Part shown: positions 46,752 to 54,446 of the stretch, in pieces
Position numbering within the stretch: position 1 is the first letter of the stretch
How the letters are laid out: every line of letters begins with the position of its first letter
From: Marinobacter sp. ATCH36
Lineage (GTDB): Bacteria > Pseudomonadota > Gammaproteobacteria > Pseudomonadales > Oleiphilaceae
DNA: 64,000 nucleotides
Direction of reading: 5' to 3'
Assembly: GCF_023555055.1 (NCBI RefSeq)
Contig: NZ_JAMJPL010000004.1
Span: 62,001-126,000, forward strand
Translations under genes and position numbers: made by a program
Notes under the pieces: model-generated
Told to the model about the DNA's origin: nothing
The model's database searches: none
The model's input: the letters and a program-made list of their open reading frames with translations, nothing else

Positions 46752-47840
46752 GCGCAGCGCCCATACCTGCTGCCAGTGCTCACCACGCCGCGGTGCTACG
46801 GCTGTGTCGAAATAGTGTTTCAGTCGCCGCCGGTCCTCCGGCTGGTCCTTGAGCGCCGAACCGATAATATGGTGCATCAGCTGCTCCACCGTCATGGCGC
46901 CACCGCCGTAATACCAGGCATTCAGGCTGGCCGCATGGGCTACGGACACTGCTTCCGCCGTCGACAGTGCGGAACCCGCGAGCCGGTCAGTACTTCGGCC
47001 ATCCAGGGTCTGCCCGTTGCGGAGTTCGTGGAACATGGTTACCAGGATCTCGACCACCGATTCATCCGGTTCCACGTTGATACCGGCCCGGTTGTTGGCC
47101 TTGCGGACCTCCCGGAGAACCACGCCCATTTCATCCGACAGGTTGCGGATCGGGCGGATTTCCTCGAAGTCCATCCGCCGTTTCAGTGCAGCGCTCATCC
47201 GGTTTACACCTTCGTCGATGCTGTTGGAGGTCGCAATCACGTTGAAGCCTTCCCGGGCCAGTATCACCCCTTCCTCGCCGGCCAGCTCCGGAATCACAAC
47301 CACTCGGTCTGAAAGCACAGACAGCAGAGCATCCTGCAGCGCCTGCGGGCAGCGGGCAATTTCCTCGAAACGAACCATGCGCCCTTCCATCATGCCTCGC
47401 AGCAGGGGGCTTGGCACCAGCGCCTTCAGGCACGGCCCTTCGGCACGCAGAACCGACTCGTTCCAGCTGTACAGAAGCTGTCCGACCTGGCTCACCGCCC
47501 CGCCCTGGAGTGTCAGGGTTGAACTGCCGGAAATAGCCGCTGACAACAGTTCCGACAACCATGACTTGGCCGTGCCGGGTTCGCCGACCAGAAGGCATCC
47601 GCGACTGGTACACAGCGATATGATAATCCGCACAACCATCGCCCGGTCGGCGACGAATTTCTGTTCAATGCCGAGCTTCTCGTCCCCCAGTACAAATTTT
47701 TCCACCGCACGGGGGGACATCTGCCAGCCAGGAGGAACAGGCCCATGGTCCATGCCTTTCAGCTTAACCAGCTCTTCGGCGTAAACTTCTTCTGCCGGCT
47801 CGCGCTGGGCGGCTTTGCATGCCTGATTACTGCTGCTCAT
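46737..47840 (-). CDS. MoxR-like AAA+ ATPase paired with a secretion-ATPase fusion
   Basis: The 367-residue ATPase has Walker A VGEPGTAKSWL near residue 80, a Walker B variant MVRFEEIARCPQALQDALLSVL near 155, sensor 1 FNVIATSNSIDEGVNRMSAAL and a C-terminal lid. The set VGEPGTAKSWLSE plus FEEI plus NRMSAALKRR recalls the ATPase of the SWIM/DUF5682/von Willebrand gene clusters, not the batA-type MoxR at 30749; none of those partners is here. It overlaps the upstream fusion gene by four bases, so the two are translated together. Function unknown; I infer a remodelling role for the fusion protein or its substrate. Confidence 0.85.
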   Translation of the reverse strand: MSSSNQACKAAQREPAEEVYAEELVKLKGMDHGPVPPGWQMSPRAVEKFVLGDEKLGIEQKFVADRAMVVRIIISLCTSRGCLLVGEPGTAKSWLSELLSAAISGSSTLTLQGGAVSQVGQLLYSWNESVLRAEGPCLKALVPSPLLRGMMEGRMVRFEEIARCPQALQDALLSVLSDRVVVIPELAGEEGVILAREGFNVIATSNSIDEGVNRMSAALKRRMDFEEIRPIRNLSDEMGVVLREVRKANNRAGINVEPDESVVEILVTMFHELRNGQTLDGRSTDRLAGSALSTAEAVSVAHAASLNAWYYGGGAMTVEQLMHHIIGSALKDQPEDRRRLKHYFDTAVAPRRGEHWQQVWALRSLIH

Positions 47841-50107
47841 ACCTGGCTCCTGCGGCCACCACGGATTTCTGGCGCCATACGCTCCTGCGGGAGGATACGT
47901 GGCAGCTCCGAAAGCGGGATAATGCCTTCAATAACAAGGTCCAGCGCGCTGTCTCGCATGGTTATCAGACCAGCATCCAGGGCCCGCCACCGCAGCTCGC
48001 CTATCGGCGGCTGACTGGAAATGGCATTACGGATGTCGGAATCCACTTCCATATATTCCACGATCGCCACCCTACCGCGGGTACCTCGTCCGTTGCATTT
48101 GTCACAGCCGGTGCCCCCGAAACACCGGAAGTCTGCCGGCGGGCCGTCCGGAAACACCTCGGACAGAATGGCCACGTCCGGTTTCGCCGGTGTTCGACAG
48201 TGCTTGCAGATACGTTTGGCAAGACGCTGGGCGATGACCGCCAGCAGCTCTCCGGCAATCGAGTTGGGGTGAACACCCAGGTCGTACAGACGCTGCAGCG
48301 AATCCACGGCATCATTGCAGTGCAGTGTCGACAGCACCACATGGCCCGTCTGGGAGGCCCGAATCGCCTCCATCGCCGTCTCCTGATCGCGGATTTCACC
48401 AACTAGGATGACGTCCGGATCCTCGCGCACAAACGCCCTCATGGCATCAGCAAAGCCAAATCCGATCCGGGCCCGCACCCGGGTTTGCTGGATGTTGTCA
48501 ATGGAATACTCGATCGGATCCTCAACGGTAATGACCTTTCGGCGCCCATCGTCAGCCAGAGTCTGTAATCCGGCGTAGAGTGTGGTCGATTTCCCGGAAC
48601 CGGTCGGCCCGACAACCAGCACCAGGCCGGCAGGGTTATCCAGCAGGCGCTGGTACCTGGCACCAATCATCGGCGACATGCCGAGCTCGGCAATGGTCAT
48701 TGCACGCCCGGTCTGCGGCAACAGCCGGATGATAGCGTGCTCGCCGTGAAGCGAAGGCTGGGTCTGGATACGCAGATCGTAGGCCATGTCACCCAGTTGC
48801 AGGCGTGAGCGTCCACCCTGGGGCAGCCTGTGCTCGGCAATATTCAGCTCGGCCCTGAGCTTGATCACGTTGATCACCCCTTTAATTTCCCGGGGTGACA
48901 GCTGGTACTGGGGCAGGTCGTGAAGATCACCGTCTACCCTGAGGCGGATGCGGACCCGGTCCTGATACTGCTCTATGTGGATATCACTGGCCTTTTCGCT
49001 GACAGCATCCATCAGAATGGCTTCGTACACTGACACCAGGTACGGGCTTACATGCCTGTTGTTGGCGTCATCACCCCTGAGCTGGTCAGTGTTGGGCTTG
49101 TCATCCGCACCGGCACTGTGATCAGCGACAAAGCTGCACCCCTTGGCAGTAAGATCCAGAGCGGACCAGATCCGACGGAAATCAGTCGGCGTGACCAACA
49201 GGCAATCGATCTCCTGATTTGGGGAGAGACGCTCGAGCTGGTCAGTCCTTGCATCCGGATCGTCGGTTACAACCGTAATTTTACCGTCATCCTCGGTAAT
49301 CGGGACCAGGCGCGACAGGTCCAGAAAGGTCCGGGAAAAGCGCCGGAACAGTGCCGGATGGAGGTTGGGGAGAACATCATCGGCCTCTTTGAAATCCATG
49401 CCCCGCTGCCGGGCGAGGGAGCGGTAGAGGTCGATCTCCTCAAGATTCAGTTTGCGCCGGAGCACCTCCAGCAATCGGCCATTCTGCTTGGCGGCCTCGG
49501 CTTTTGCCTCCGCCAGGATTTTGTCATCCACAACACCCTGGTCAATCAGGATCTGCTCGACATTGCGGTTAAAATCCACCCAACCCAGGGTGCGAACCCG
49601 TTCCAGATCCGTTTGCCGGCGCACAAACATCGCCAAGCTTGGCACGGGGCCGGCACGACCTTCCAGGCTGATCAACCTGCCACCTTCCCGCAGAAAACGG
49701 GCCATGGTGCCCCACTTGCTGACAAATGTAGTACACAGAACCAGGTCACAGGGCTGGTCAGGTTCAGGCGCGTCTTCAACGCCTGCGACCACCACATCCA
49801 CATTGTGCATGCCAAGCCGGAAAAAGCGCTGCCTGGCAGCGTCTGCGACCGCCGGATTCTTCTCCAGGTATATTACCCGGTGTGCCAGTTCCGAGAGCAC
49901 CGCAGCGAGGTAGCCGGAGCCACCGCCCACATGCATCACCACCTGGTCCGGTTCGACTTCGGGCATCAGGGAAAGGATGTGCCTGACGGTTTCTTCGCGG
50001 GGAATGGAATGGCCGGTTATGGATGGGATCAGATCGGAACCGGCAACGAAATCATGGCGGGATACAGACCTGAGGGCCTCAACGGCCCTCGCGTAAACTC
50101 TCTTCAT
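47837..50107 (-). CDS. fusion of a PCMT-like methyltransferase domain and a GspE/PilB-type ATPase
   Basis: The 756-residue protein has three parts. Residues 1-180 resemble protein-L-isoaspartate methyltransferase, with a SAM-binding VMHVGGGSGYLAAVLSELA at 57-75; the usual catalytic TISQP is replaced by SIPRE at 34-38. Residues 185-300 look like the MshEN/GspE N-terminal domain (VEQILIDQGVVDDKILAEA). Residues 365-740 are a complete type II/type IV pilus ATPase: SDIHIEQYQDRVRIRLRVDG, Walker A GPTGSGKSTT near 499, DVILVGEIRDQETA, a His box GHVVLSTLHCNDA and a tetracysteine site CKHC (near 633) with CDKC (near 667). No pilin, GspF or secretin gene is nearby. Substrate unknown. Confidence 0.88.
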   Translation of the reverse strand: MKRVYARAVEALRSVSRHDFVAGSDLIPSITGHSIPREETVRHILSLMPEVEPDQVVMHVGGGSGYLAAVLSELAHRVIYLEKNPAVADAARQRFFRLGMHNVDVVVAGVEDAPEPDQPCDLVLCTTFVSKWGTMARFLREGGRLISLEGRAGPVPSLAMFVRRQTDLERVRTLGWVDFNRNVEQILIDQGVVDDKILAEAKAEAAKQNGRLLEVLRRKLNLEEIDLYRSLARQRGMDFKEADDVLPNLHPALFRRFSRTFLDLSRLVPITEDDGKITVVTDDPDARTDQLERLSPNQEIDCLLVTPTDFRRIWSALDLTAKGCSFVADHSAGADDKPNTDQLRGDDANNRHVSPYLVSVYEAILMDAVSEKASDIHIEQYQDRVRIRLRVDGDLHDLPQYQLSPREIKGVINVIKLRAELNIAEHRLPQGGRSRLQLGDMAYDLRIQTQPSLHGEHAIIRLLPQTGRAMTIAELGMSPMIGARYQRLLDNPAGLVLVVGPTGSGKSTTLYAGLQTLADDGRRKVITVEDPIEYSIDNIQQTRVRARIGFGFADAMRAFVREDPDVILVGEIRDQETAMEAIRASQTGHVVLSTLHCNDAVDSLQRLYDLGVHPNSIAGELLAVIAQRLAKRICKHCRTPAKPDVAILSEVFPDGPPADFRCFGGTGCDKCNGRGTRGRVAIVEYMEVDSDIRNAISSQPPIGELRWRALDAGLITMRDSALDLVIEGIIPLSELPRILPQERMAPEIRGGRRSQV

Positions 50108-50133
50108 TCAACAGCGTCCGTAACAGCATGGTA

Positions 50134-50526
50134 TCAGGCCGCCTGACGTTTTCTGAGTGCTGACACCAGCTCGGCCTCGGGACGTGAAATTCCGCACGTA
50201 TCCATAAGATCTTCGATATCGGCACCAAGATCAACCAGTCTTGAGGCTTCATCGTAAGATATTCTGAGGGGGTCGTTCTGGCGCATTTCGTCGAGCATGC
50301 CCCGCAGCTCATGAAGCTGGCGCTCACAGGTCACTACCCGCTGGCCTACCCCCATACTGCCGCTGGCGGTCGCATGAAGCTCCCGGCCCAGGATCTCGCA
50401 TCGCTCCTTGATTTGCGCTTTCAGCTTTCGGTTTTCACGGCGCAAAAGCAGACCCTGTACAAATAGCAGGCCCAGTGCGCAGGTGGTCAAAAGCCACGGA
50501 GCCAGGGAAGAGATATCTGCAAACAT
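50134..50526 (-). CDS. DUF2802 domain protein
   Basis: Starting at the ATG at 50526 (GAGGA twelve bases upstream) the protein has 130 residues: one N-terminal membrane helix (about 7-25), a coiled-coil stretch and a C-terminal domain ISYDEASRLVDLGADIEDLMDTCGISRPEAELVSALRK. This is the DUF2802 pattern, found at the end of polar-flagellum chemotaxis operons in Pseudomonas and Vibrio, where it follows cheW. Function is not established; an array-anchoring or motor role is inferred. It precedes the fusion ATPase by 26 bases. Confidence 0.85.
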   Translation of the reverse strand: MFADISSLAPWLLTTCALGLLFVQGLLLRRENRKLKAQIKERCEILGRELHATASGSMGVGQRVVTCERQLHELRGMLDEMRQNDPLRISYDEASRLVDLGADIEDLMDTCGISRPEAELVSALRKRQAA

Positions 50527-50595
50527 GATGGACGTCCTCGGTTGATTGTTCCACGGGGCTTCCATCCTGCCTGCCAGCCGGCAACAAAACCGGCG

Positions 50596-51084
50596 CTACA
50601 GTGCGGAGACTTCAGCCCATTCGTGGTCTGACAACATCTTGTCGAACTCGACCAGTATGATCAGCTCGCCGTTCTTGTTACACACACCCTGGATAAACTT
50701 GGCACTTTCCTCGTTCCCCACATTGGGTGCAGTTTCTATTTCACTGGCTTTCAGGTACACGACCTCGGCCACGGAATCCACCAGAATGCCCATAACCTGG
50801 TTGGACGACTCCATCACCACAATACGTGTTGAGTCGGTGACCTCCGCATCCGCCAGACCAAAGCGACGACGGGTATCGATTACCGTGACCACGTTGCCCC
50901 GCAGGTTGATGATGCCCAGAACATAATCCGGAGCACCCGGAACCGGCGCGATTTCGGTATACCGCAATACTTCCTGGATCTGCATGACATCAATGCCATA
51001 GGTTTCGTCATCCAGCCTGAAGGTTACGTACTGCAGTACCTGATCATCCTGGGCCTGATTTTTCTGTCCGCTTGGGGATGCCAT
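50596..51084 (-). CDS. cheW: chemotaxis coupling protein CheW
   Basis: CheW links chemoreceptors to the kinase CheA. I start it at the ATG at 51084 (AGGAGA upstream), giving 162 residues with an intact CheW fold: QYVTFRLDDETYGIDVMQIQEVLRY, GIINLRGNVVTVIDTRRRFGL and ILVDSVAEVVYL. The short N-terminal part before residue 17 is polar. It lies after parP and a hairpin, behind a sigma54-like promoter. Confidence 0.96.
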   Translation of the reverse strand: MASPSGQKNQAQDDQVLQYVTFRLDDETYGIDVMQIQEVLRYTEIAPVPGAPDYVLGIINLRGNVVTVIDTRRRFGLADAEVTDSTRIVVMESSNQVMGILVDSVAEVVYLKASEIETAPNVGNEESAKFIQGVCNKNGELIILVEFDKMLSDHEWAEVSAL

Positions 51085-51167
51085 AGCCTTGTATCTCCTG
51101 TGGGCCGCCCCTGCGGGCAACCTGATCGTCAAAAATTCATCATCAGTGCCCCAATACTATATTCAAG

Positions 51168-51184
51168 GGCACAAACCGTGCCAG
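51168..51184 (-). promoter_or_regulatory. sigma54-like promoter before cheW
   Basis: On the minus strand the sequence reads CTGGCACG-GTTT-GTGC, a perfect -24 element TGGCACG with the GG and GC exactly ten bases apart; the -12 element GTGC differs from TTGC by one base. The start would lie near 51157, about 70 bases before the cheW ATG. Polar flagellar genes in Pseudomonas are often RpoN dependent. It overlaps the hairpin at 51173-51197, so either or both may be functional. Confidence 0.5.
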
Positions 51185-51197
51185 CATCGCACGGTTT
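51173..51197 (-). other. perfect 9-bp hairpin between parP and cheW
   Basis: aaaccgtgc at 51173-51181 and gcacggttt at 51189-51197 form a perfect 9-bp stem with a seven-base loop, 21 bases below the parP stop. Only three T follow on the minus strand, so full termination is doubtful; it may be an attenuator or an mRNA end. It overlaps the sigma54-like promoter. Confidence 0.6.
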
Positions 51198-51217
51198 CAT
51201 TCAGTAACCGACGGTTG

Positions 51218-51943
51218 CTAGCTCAGATCGAGGTGATGTTCGCGCTCGGCCCGCACCAGCAAGTCCGCCATGGTTTTTACATCAATCAGCGCGCACATGT
51301 GATCAATCACCGTACCCGCCAGCCAGGGCCGCTTGCTGCGCGCCGTTCGCCAGCGCACCTCATCCGGTTTCAGGGTAAAGGACTGGGCCACGCCGTCACA
51401 GGCCAGACCCCACTCACTGCTGTCCAGCCGGATAACAAACCGGTAGTTATCCCTGGCATTGGCCGGCGTACGGCCCGCCATGATCCACTCTGCAGTGTCC
51501 ACCACCCGTAGGTTATGATCCCGGTCCGGTCGCATGCCCATATACCAACGGGGGCTGCCGGGAATCGGTTTCACTGGCTCCTCGATGCGGTGAATGGCGC
51601 CCAGCAGAATCAATGGCACCGCGAGCTGGAGCCCCGCGACCGAAAAGATAAGGCACTCGAAGGGTTTGTCCGACCATTCGGGCCGCCCCGGTGGTTCCGC
51701 CTCCGGTGGCGACGGAATATCTGCGACCTTCTGCTCCTTAATCGGCGGCGGCGCAACTTCTGGCGCTTTTTTAGCGACAGGGGCAGGCCGGGGCGCCACA
51801 CGGGTACGCTCGCGAGCCACCGGTTTCGGCGGTTCAGGCTCTTGCTGTCGCGCGGTGTCCGTTGCCGTATGCAGCAATTCGTCCAGATAACTGGCAATGG
51901 CTGACGACGGGTCCGCCACCTGCGTCAATTTCTTGTCAGGCAT
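51218..51943 (-). CDS. parP: CheW-domain protein ParP
   Basis: The ATG at 51943 has GGAG before it and overlaps the parC stop by eight bases (241 residues, MPDKKLTQVADPS). Residues 1-110 are Pro/Ala/Lys rich and probably disordered; the rest is a CheW-like domain (FECLIFSVAGLQLAVPLILLGAIHRI, GMRPDRDHNLRVVDTAEWI). In Vibrio this gene pair with a ParA-like ATPase is ParC-ParP, which places chemotaxis arrays at the old pole through contact with CheA; in Pseudomonas it is the second CheW of the cluster. The assignment as ParP rests on architecture and position. Confidence 0.85.
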   Translation of the reverse strand: MPDKKLTQVADPSSAIASYLDELLHTATDTARQQEPEPPKPVARERTRVAPRPAPVAKKAPEVAPPPIKEQKVADIPSPPEAEPPGRPEWSDKPFECLIFSVAGLQLAVPLILLGAIHRIEEPVKPIPGSPRWYMGMRPDRDHNLRVVDTAEWIMAGRTPANARDNYRFVIRLDSSEWGLACDGVAQSFTLKPDEVRWRTARSKRPWLAGTVIDHMCALIDVKTMADLLVRAEREHHLDLS

Positions 51944-52733
51944 GCCGGCGCTCCGCCACTGAACCGGTGATGTCCTGCAAGTCACTTAACAGACGAACAT
52001 AGGCTCTGACACCGTGAGTCTCCGCTTCCAGTGATGAGGGTGTGACTCCAGCCTGGCTGGCATCGCGGAACTTGGTATCCACGGGAATGGCGAAACGCCA
52101 GAGAGCATCGGCGTGACTTTTTCGCAACTGATTAAGGCTCTTTACCGAGGCCTGGGTACGCCGGTCAAACAGGGTTGGCACAATGGTGTAAGAAAGCTGA
52201 TTTTTCTGGGATCGCATAATCATCTTGAGCGTGTGCAGCATCCGCTCCAGACCCTTGATGGCGAGAAACTCGGTCTGTACCGGAATAATCAGGTGCTGCG
52301 CGGCGGCAAGTGCATTCACCATCAGCACTCCCAGAGACGGCGTGTTATCCAGCAGAACGTAGTCGAAGTCATCCCACAACTGGGCCAGTGCGCGGGAAAT
52401 AATCAGCCCCATGCCTTCGACTCCCACCATTCGCCGTTCCAGGGTTGCCAGCGCGGTGCTGGCCGGCAGCAGTGACAACCCCGGGCAGCTGGTTTCCGTG
52501 ATCAACTGGGCAGGCAAGCCATCAGGTACCTTACCCTGATGCTGGAAAAGATCAAACACACTGTGGGCGATGGTGTCCGGGTCATACCCGAACCAGCTGG
52601 TAAGTGAGCCATGAGGATCCAGATCCACCACGAGAACGCGCTTGCCATTTTCGGCCAGCAGACCACCCAACGCCACAACCGACGTGGTTTTACCCACTCC
52701 GCCTTTTTGATTGGCTACTGCCCAGATTCGCAC
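51936..52733 (-). CDS. parC: ParA-like ATPase for polar localisation of chemotaxis arrays
   Basis: The 265-residue protein starts at a GTG and has the deviant Walker A KGGVGKTT at 10-17, DLDPHGSLTSWFG and DYVLLDNTPSLG, the ParA/Soj pattern. Located directly upstream of a CheW-domain gene, it fits ParC, the ParA-like ATPase of Vibrio polar chemotaxis arrays (unrelated to topoisomerase IV ParC). No parB or parS site is nearby, which argues against chromosome partition. It follows a clear sigma28-type promoter. Confidence 0.9.
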   Translation of the reverse strand: MRIWAVANQKGGVGKTTSVVALGGLLAENGKRVLVVDLDPHGSLTSWFGYDPDTIAHSVFDLFQHQGKVPDGLPAQLITETSCPGLSLLPASTALATLERRMVGVEGMGLIISRALAQLWDDFDYVLLDNTPSLGVLMVNALAAAQHLIIPVQTEFLAIKGLERMLHTLKMIMRSQKNQLSYTIVPTLFDRRTQASVKSLNQLRKSHADALWRFAIPVDTKFRDASQAGVTPSSLEAETHGVRAYVRLLSDLQDITGSVAERRHA

Positions 52734-52784
52734 GCTGCATTCTCCAGAAATATCTGCTCCGGAAACGCCGGAAACCGTAGGGAG

Positions 52785-52811
52785 TTATCGGCCGTCATCC
52801 GCTCAACTTGA
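52785..52811 (-). promoter_or_regulatory. sigma28 (FliA) promoter of parC-parP
   Basis: On the minus strand TCAAGTTG (52811-52804), 11 bases, then a perfect GCCGATAA (52792-52785). This matches the FliA promoter pattern TAAAGTTT-N11-GCCGATAA in the whole -10 element, six of eight -35 positions and the exact spacing. The start would be near 52778, 45 bases before the GTG of parC. Late flagellar genes are driven this way, and fliA itself lies 7 kb away. Confidence 0.85.
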
Positions 52812-52929
52812 AAACAATTCGGCAAGGGATTGCCGGCATTAATGATGTACGGGAGTTAATACAGATATTATGCCAACTTGCCTATAAGGACCTTCCTCAG
52901 CATCGGGCAAGTCGCTGACTGCAAAGTGC

Positions 52930-53712
52930 TTATCTCATGGCACCGCGGATGCTGGCGTCCCTGGAAATCAGCAGAACCACGCGGCGGTTGCGGCGGCGGC
53001 CCTCTTCGGTATCGTTACGGGCCACAGGCTGGTACTCGCCGTAGCCCACGGCCGCCATCCGTTCGGATTCAACCCCCTCCATCGACAACATACGCACGAC
53101 TGCCGCAGCCCTGGCAGCCGAAAGCTCCCAGTTGGAGGGAAAGGCATTGGTCCGTATCGGGAGATTGTCGGTAAAGCCTTCTACGCGGATGGCATTGTCG
53201 CGATTGCGCAGCACACCGGCGATTTTTTCCACCACCTCGAAAGCATCGTAATGGGGCTCCGCATCACCGGTGGCAAACAGCAGGCTGTTACGCAGACTCA
53301 ACTCCAGCCAGTCATCGCTGGTTTCCAGCGTTACCACCCCCTGGTTGATCAGCTCGTCAAATTCCAGGGCAAGCTGGTCCGCCATGGCACGAAGTGCTTC
53401 TGTGCGGCCCTGCTCACTCATCGACGGGTTCTGAGGGGCTTCGGTGACCGGGGGATCAATGACATCCTCAGCCGCCTGGGGTATTGAACGGCGGGGCTGG
53501 TCGCCTACTTCGATGGGCTGGAATGAGCGCTGGGGCGCGTTGAAGACACCGGTCAGAGTTTCCGACAACACTTTGTACTTGCCCTCATTAACCGAGGATA
53601 CGGAATACATCACCACGAAAAATGCGAATAGCAGGGTGATGAAGTCAGCGTAGGAAATCAGCCAGCGTTCCTTGTTGTGGAGATCATCGTCCTGGCGTCT
53701 GCGACGTCTCAC
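52930..53712 (-). CDS. motD: flagellar stator protein MotD
   Basis: MotD is a MotB-type peptidoglycan-binding stator subunit. The 260-residue protein has the basic start RRRRRQDDDLHNKERWLISYADF, a membrane helix at about 22-38 with the proton-channel Asp22, and a C-terminal OmpA domain with NLPIRTNAFPSNWELSAARAAAVVR. The ending is short. It overlaps motC by four bases, the usual MotC-MotD pair of Pseudomonas. Confidence 0.95.
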   Translation of the reverse strand: MRRRRRQDDDLHNKERWLISYADFITLLFAFFVVMYSVSSVNEGKYKVLSETLTGVFNAPQRSFQPIEVGDQPRRSIPQAAEDVIDPPVTEAPQNPSMSEQGRTEALRAMADQLALEFDELINQGVVTLETSDDWLELSLRNSLLFATGDAEPHYDAFEVVEKIAGVLRNRDNAIRVEGFTDNLPIRTNAFPSNWELSAARAAAVVRMLSMEGVESERMAAVGYGEYQPVARNDTEEGRRRNRRVVLLISRDASIRGAMR

Positions 53713-54446
53713 AAGAAGCCCCGAAGCCGCAGTTCAATGGATTTGGGATTTTCGCCTTCAGCGATGGCAATAATCCCGTCAATCATCATGTCCTCATATC
53801 GGGTGCGCTCCCGGAGGATGCCCCGCAATTTGTTGGCAACCGGAAAGAACAGCAGGTTGGCCAGTGCCACACCATAGATAGTGGCGACGAAAGCAGTCGC
53901 AATGCCGCTACCGAGGGACTGGGGGTCCTCGAGGTTGGTCATCACCTGGATCAGCCCCATCACCGCGCCAATAATGCCAATGGTGGGTGAATAGCCTCCC
54001 ATGGCCTCGAATACCCGGGCGGATTCCAGGTCCCTCTGTTCCCGGGATTCCAGATCCACCTCCATGATGCTGCGGATGGTTTCCGTTTCAGCACCATCAA
54101 CCAGCAGCTGCAGCCCCTTGCGGGCAAACCGTTCAGATTCTTTCTCAGCCAGTCCTTCCAGCCCCAAAAGTCCTTGTTTGCGGGCTTTCACACTCCAATC
54201 AATGACCTTGCCAATACCATCTTCCAGACTGACGTAGGGTGGAAAAAACACCCAACGTGCCTGCGAACAAGCCCTTTTTAACAGTGGCCAGGAAGTCTGA
54301 AGGATGGTCGCTGCGAGCGTTCCGCCAATAACAATCAACGCCGCCGGGCCGTTAAACAGGGAACTGATCGCGCCCCCTTCCAGCAGATTCCCGCCAAGGA
54401 TGGCGACGAATGCCAGAATAACGCCCAGCAGGCTGAGAATATCCAT
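53709..54446 (-). CDS. motC: flagellar stator protein MotC
   Basis: MotC is the MotA-like, four-helix partner of MotD. The 245-residue protein begins MDILSLLGVILAFVAILGGN and has the later helices GGYSPTIGIIGAVMGLIQVM and GIATAFVATIYGVALANLLFFPVA with the conserved prolines. Together they drive proton flow for flagellar rotation. It shares one base with the cheB stop. Confidence 0.96.
   Translation of the reverse strand: MDILSLLGVILAFVAILGGNLLEGGAISSLFNGPAALIVIGGTLAATILQTSWPLLKRACSQARWVFFPPYVSLEDGIGKVIDWSVKARKQGLLGLEGLAEKESERFARKGLQLLVDGAETETIRSIMEVDLESREQRDLESARVFEAMGGYSPTIGIIGAVMGLIQVMTNLEDPQSLGSGIATAFVATIYGVALANLLFFPVANKLRGILRERTRYEDMMIDGIIAIAEGENPKSIELRLRGFL

Noticed and set aside
47837..50107. 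Ordinary PilB or GspE of a type IV pilus or type II secretion operon
   Set aside because: No pilin, inner-membrane platform, prepilin peptidase or secretin gene is nearby, and the protein has an added methyltransferase-like domain.
51936..52733. ParC as topoisomerase IV subunit, or a chromosome-partition ParA
   Set aside because: It has a ParA-type ATPase fold, not a topoisomerase, and no parB or parS site is nearby; the CheW-type neighbour fits array positioning.
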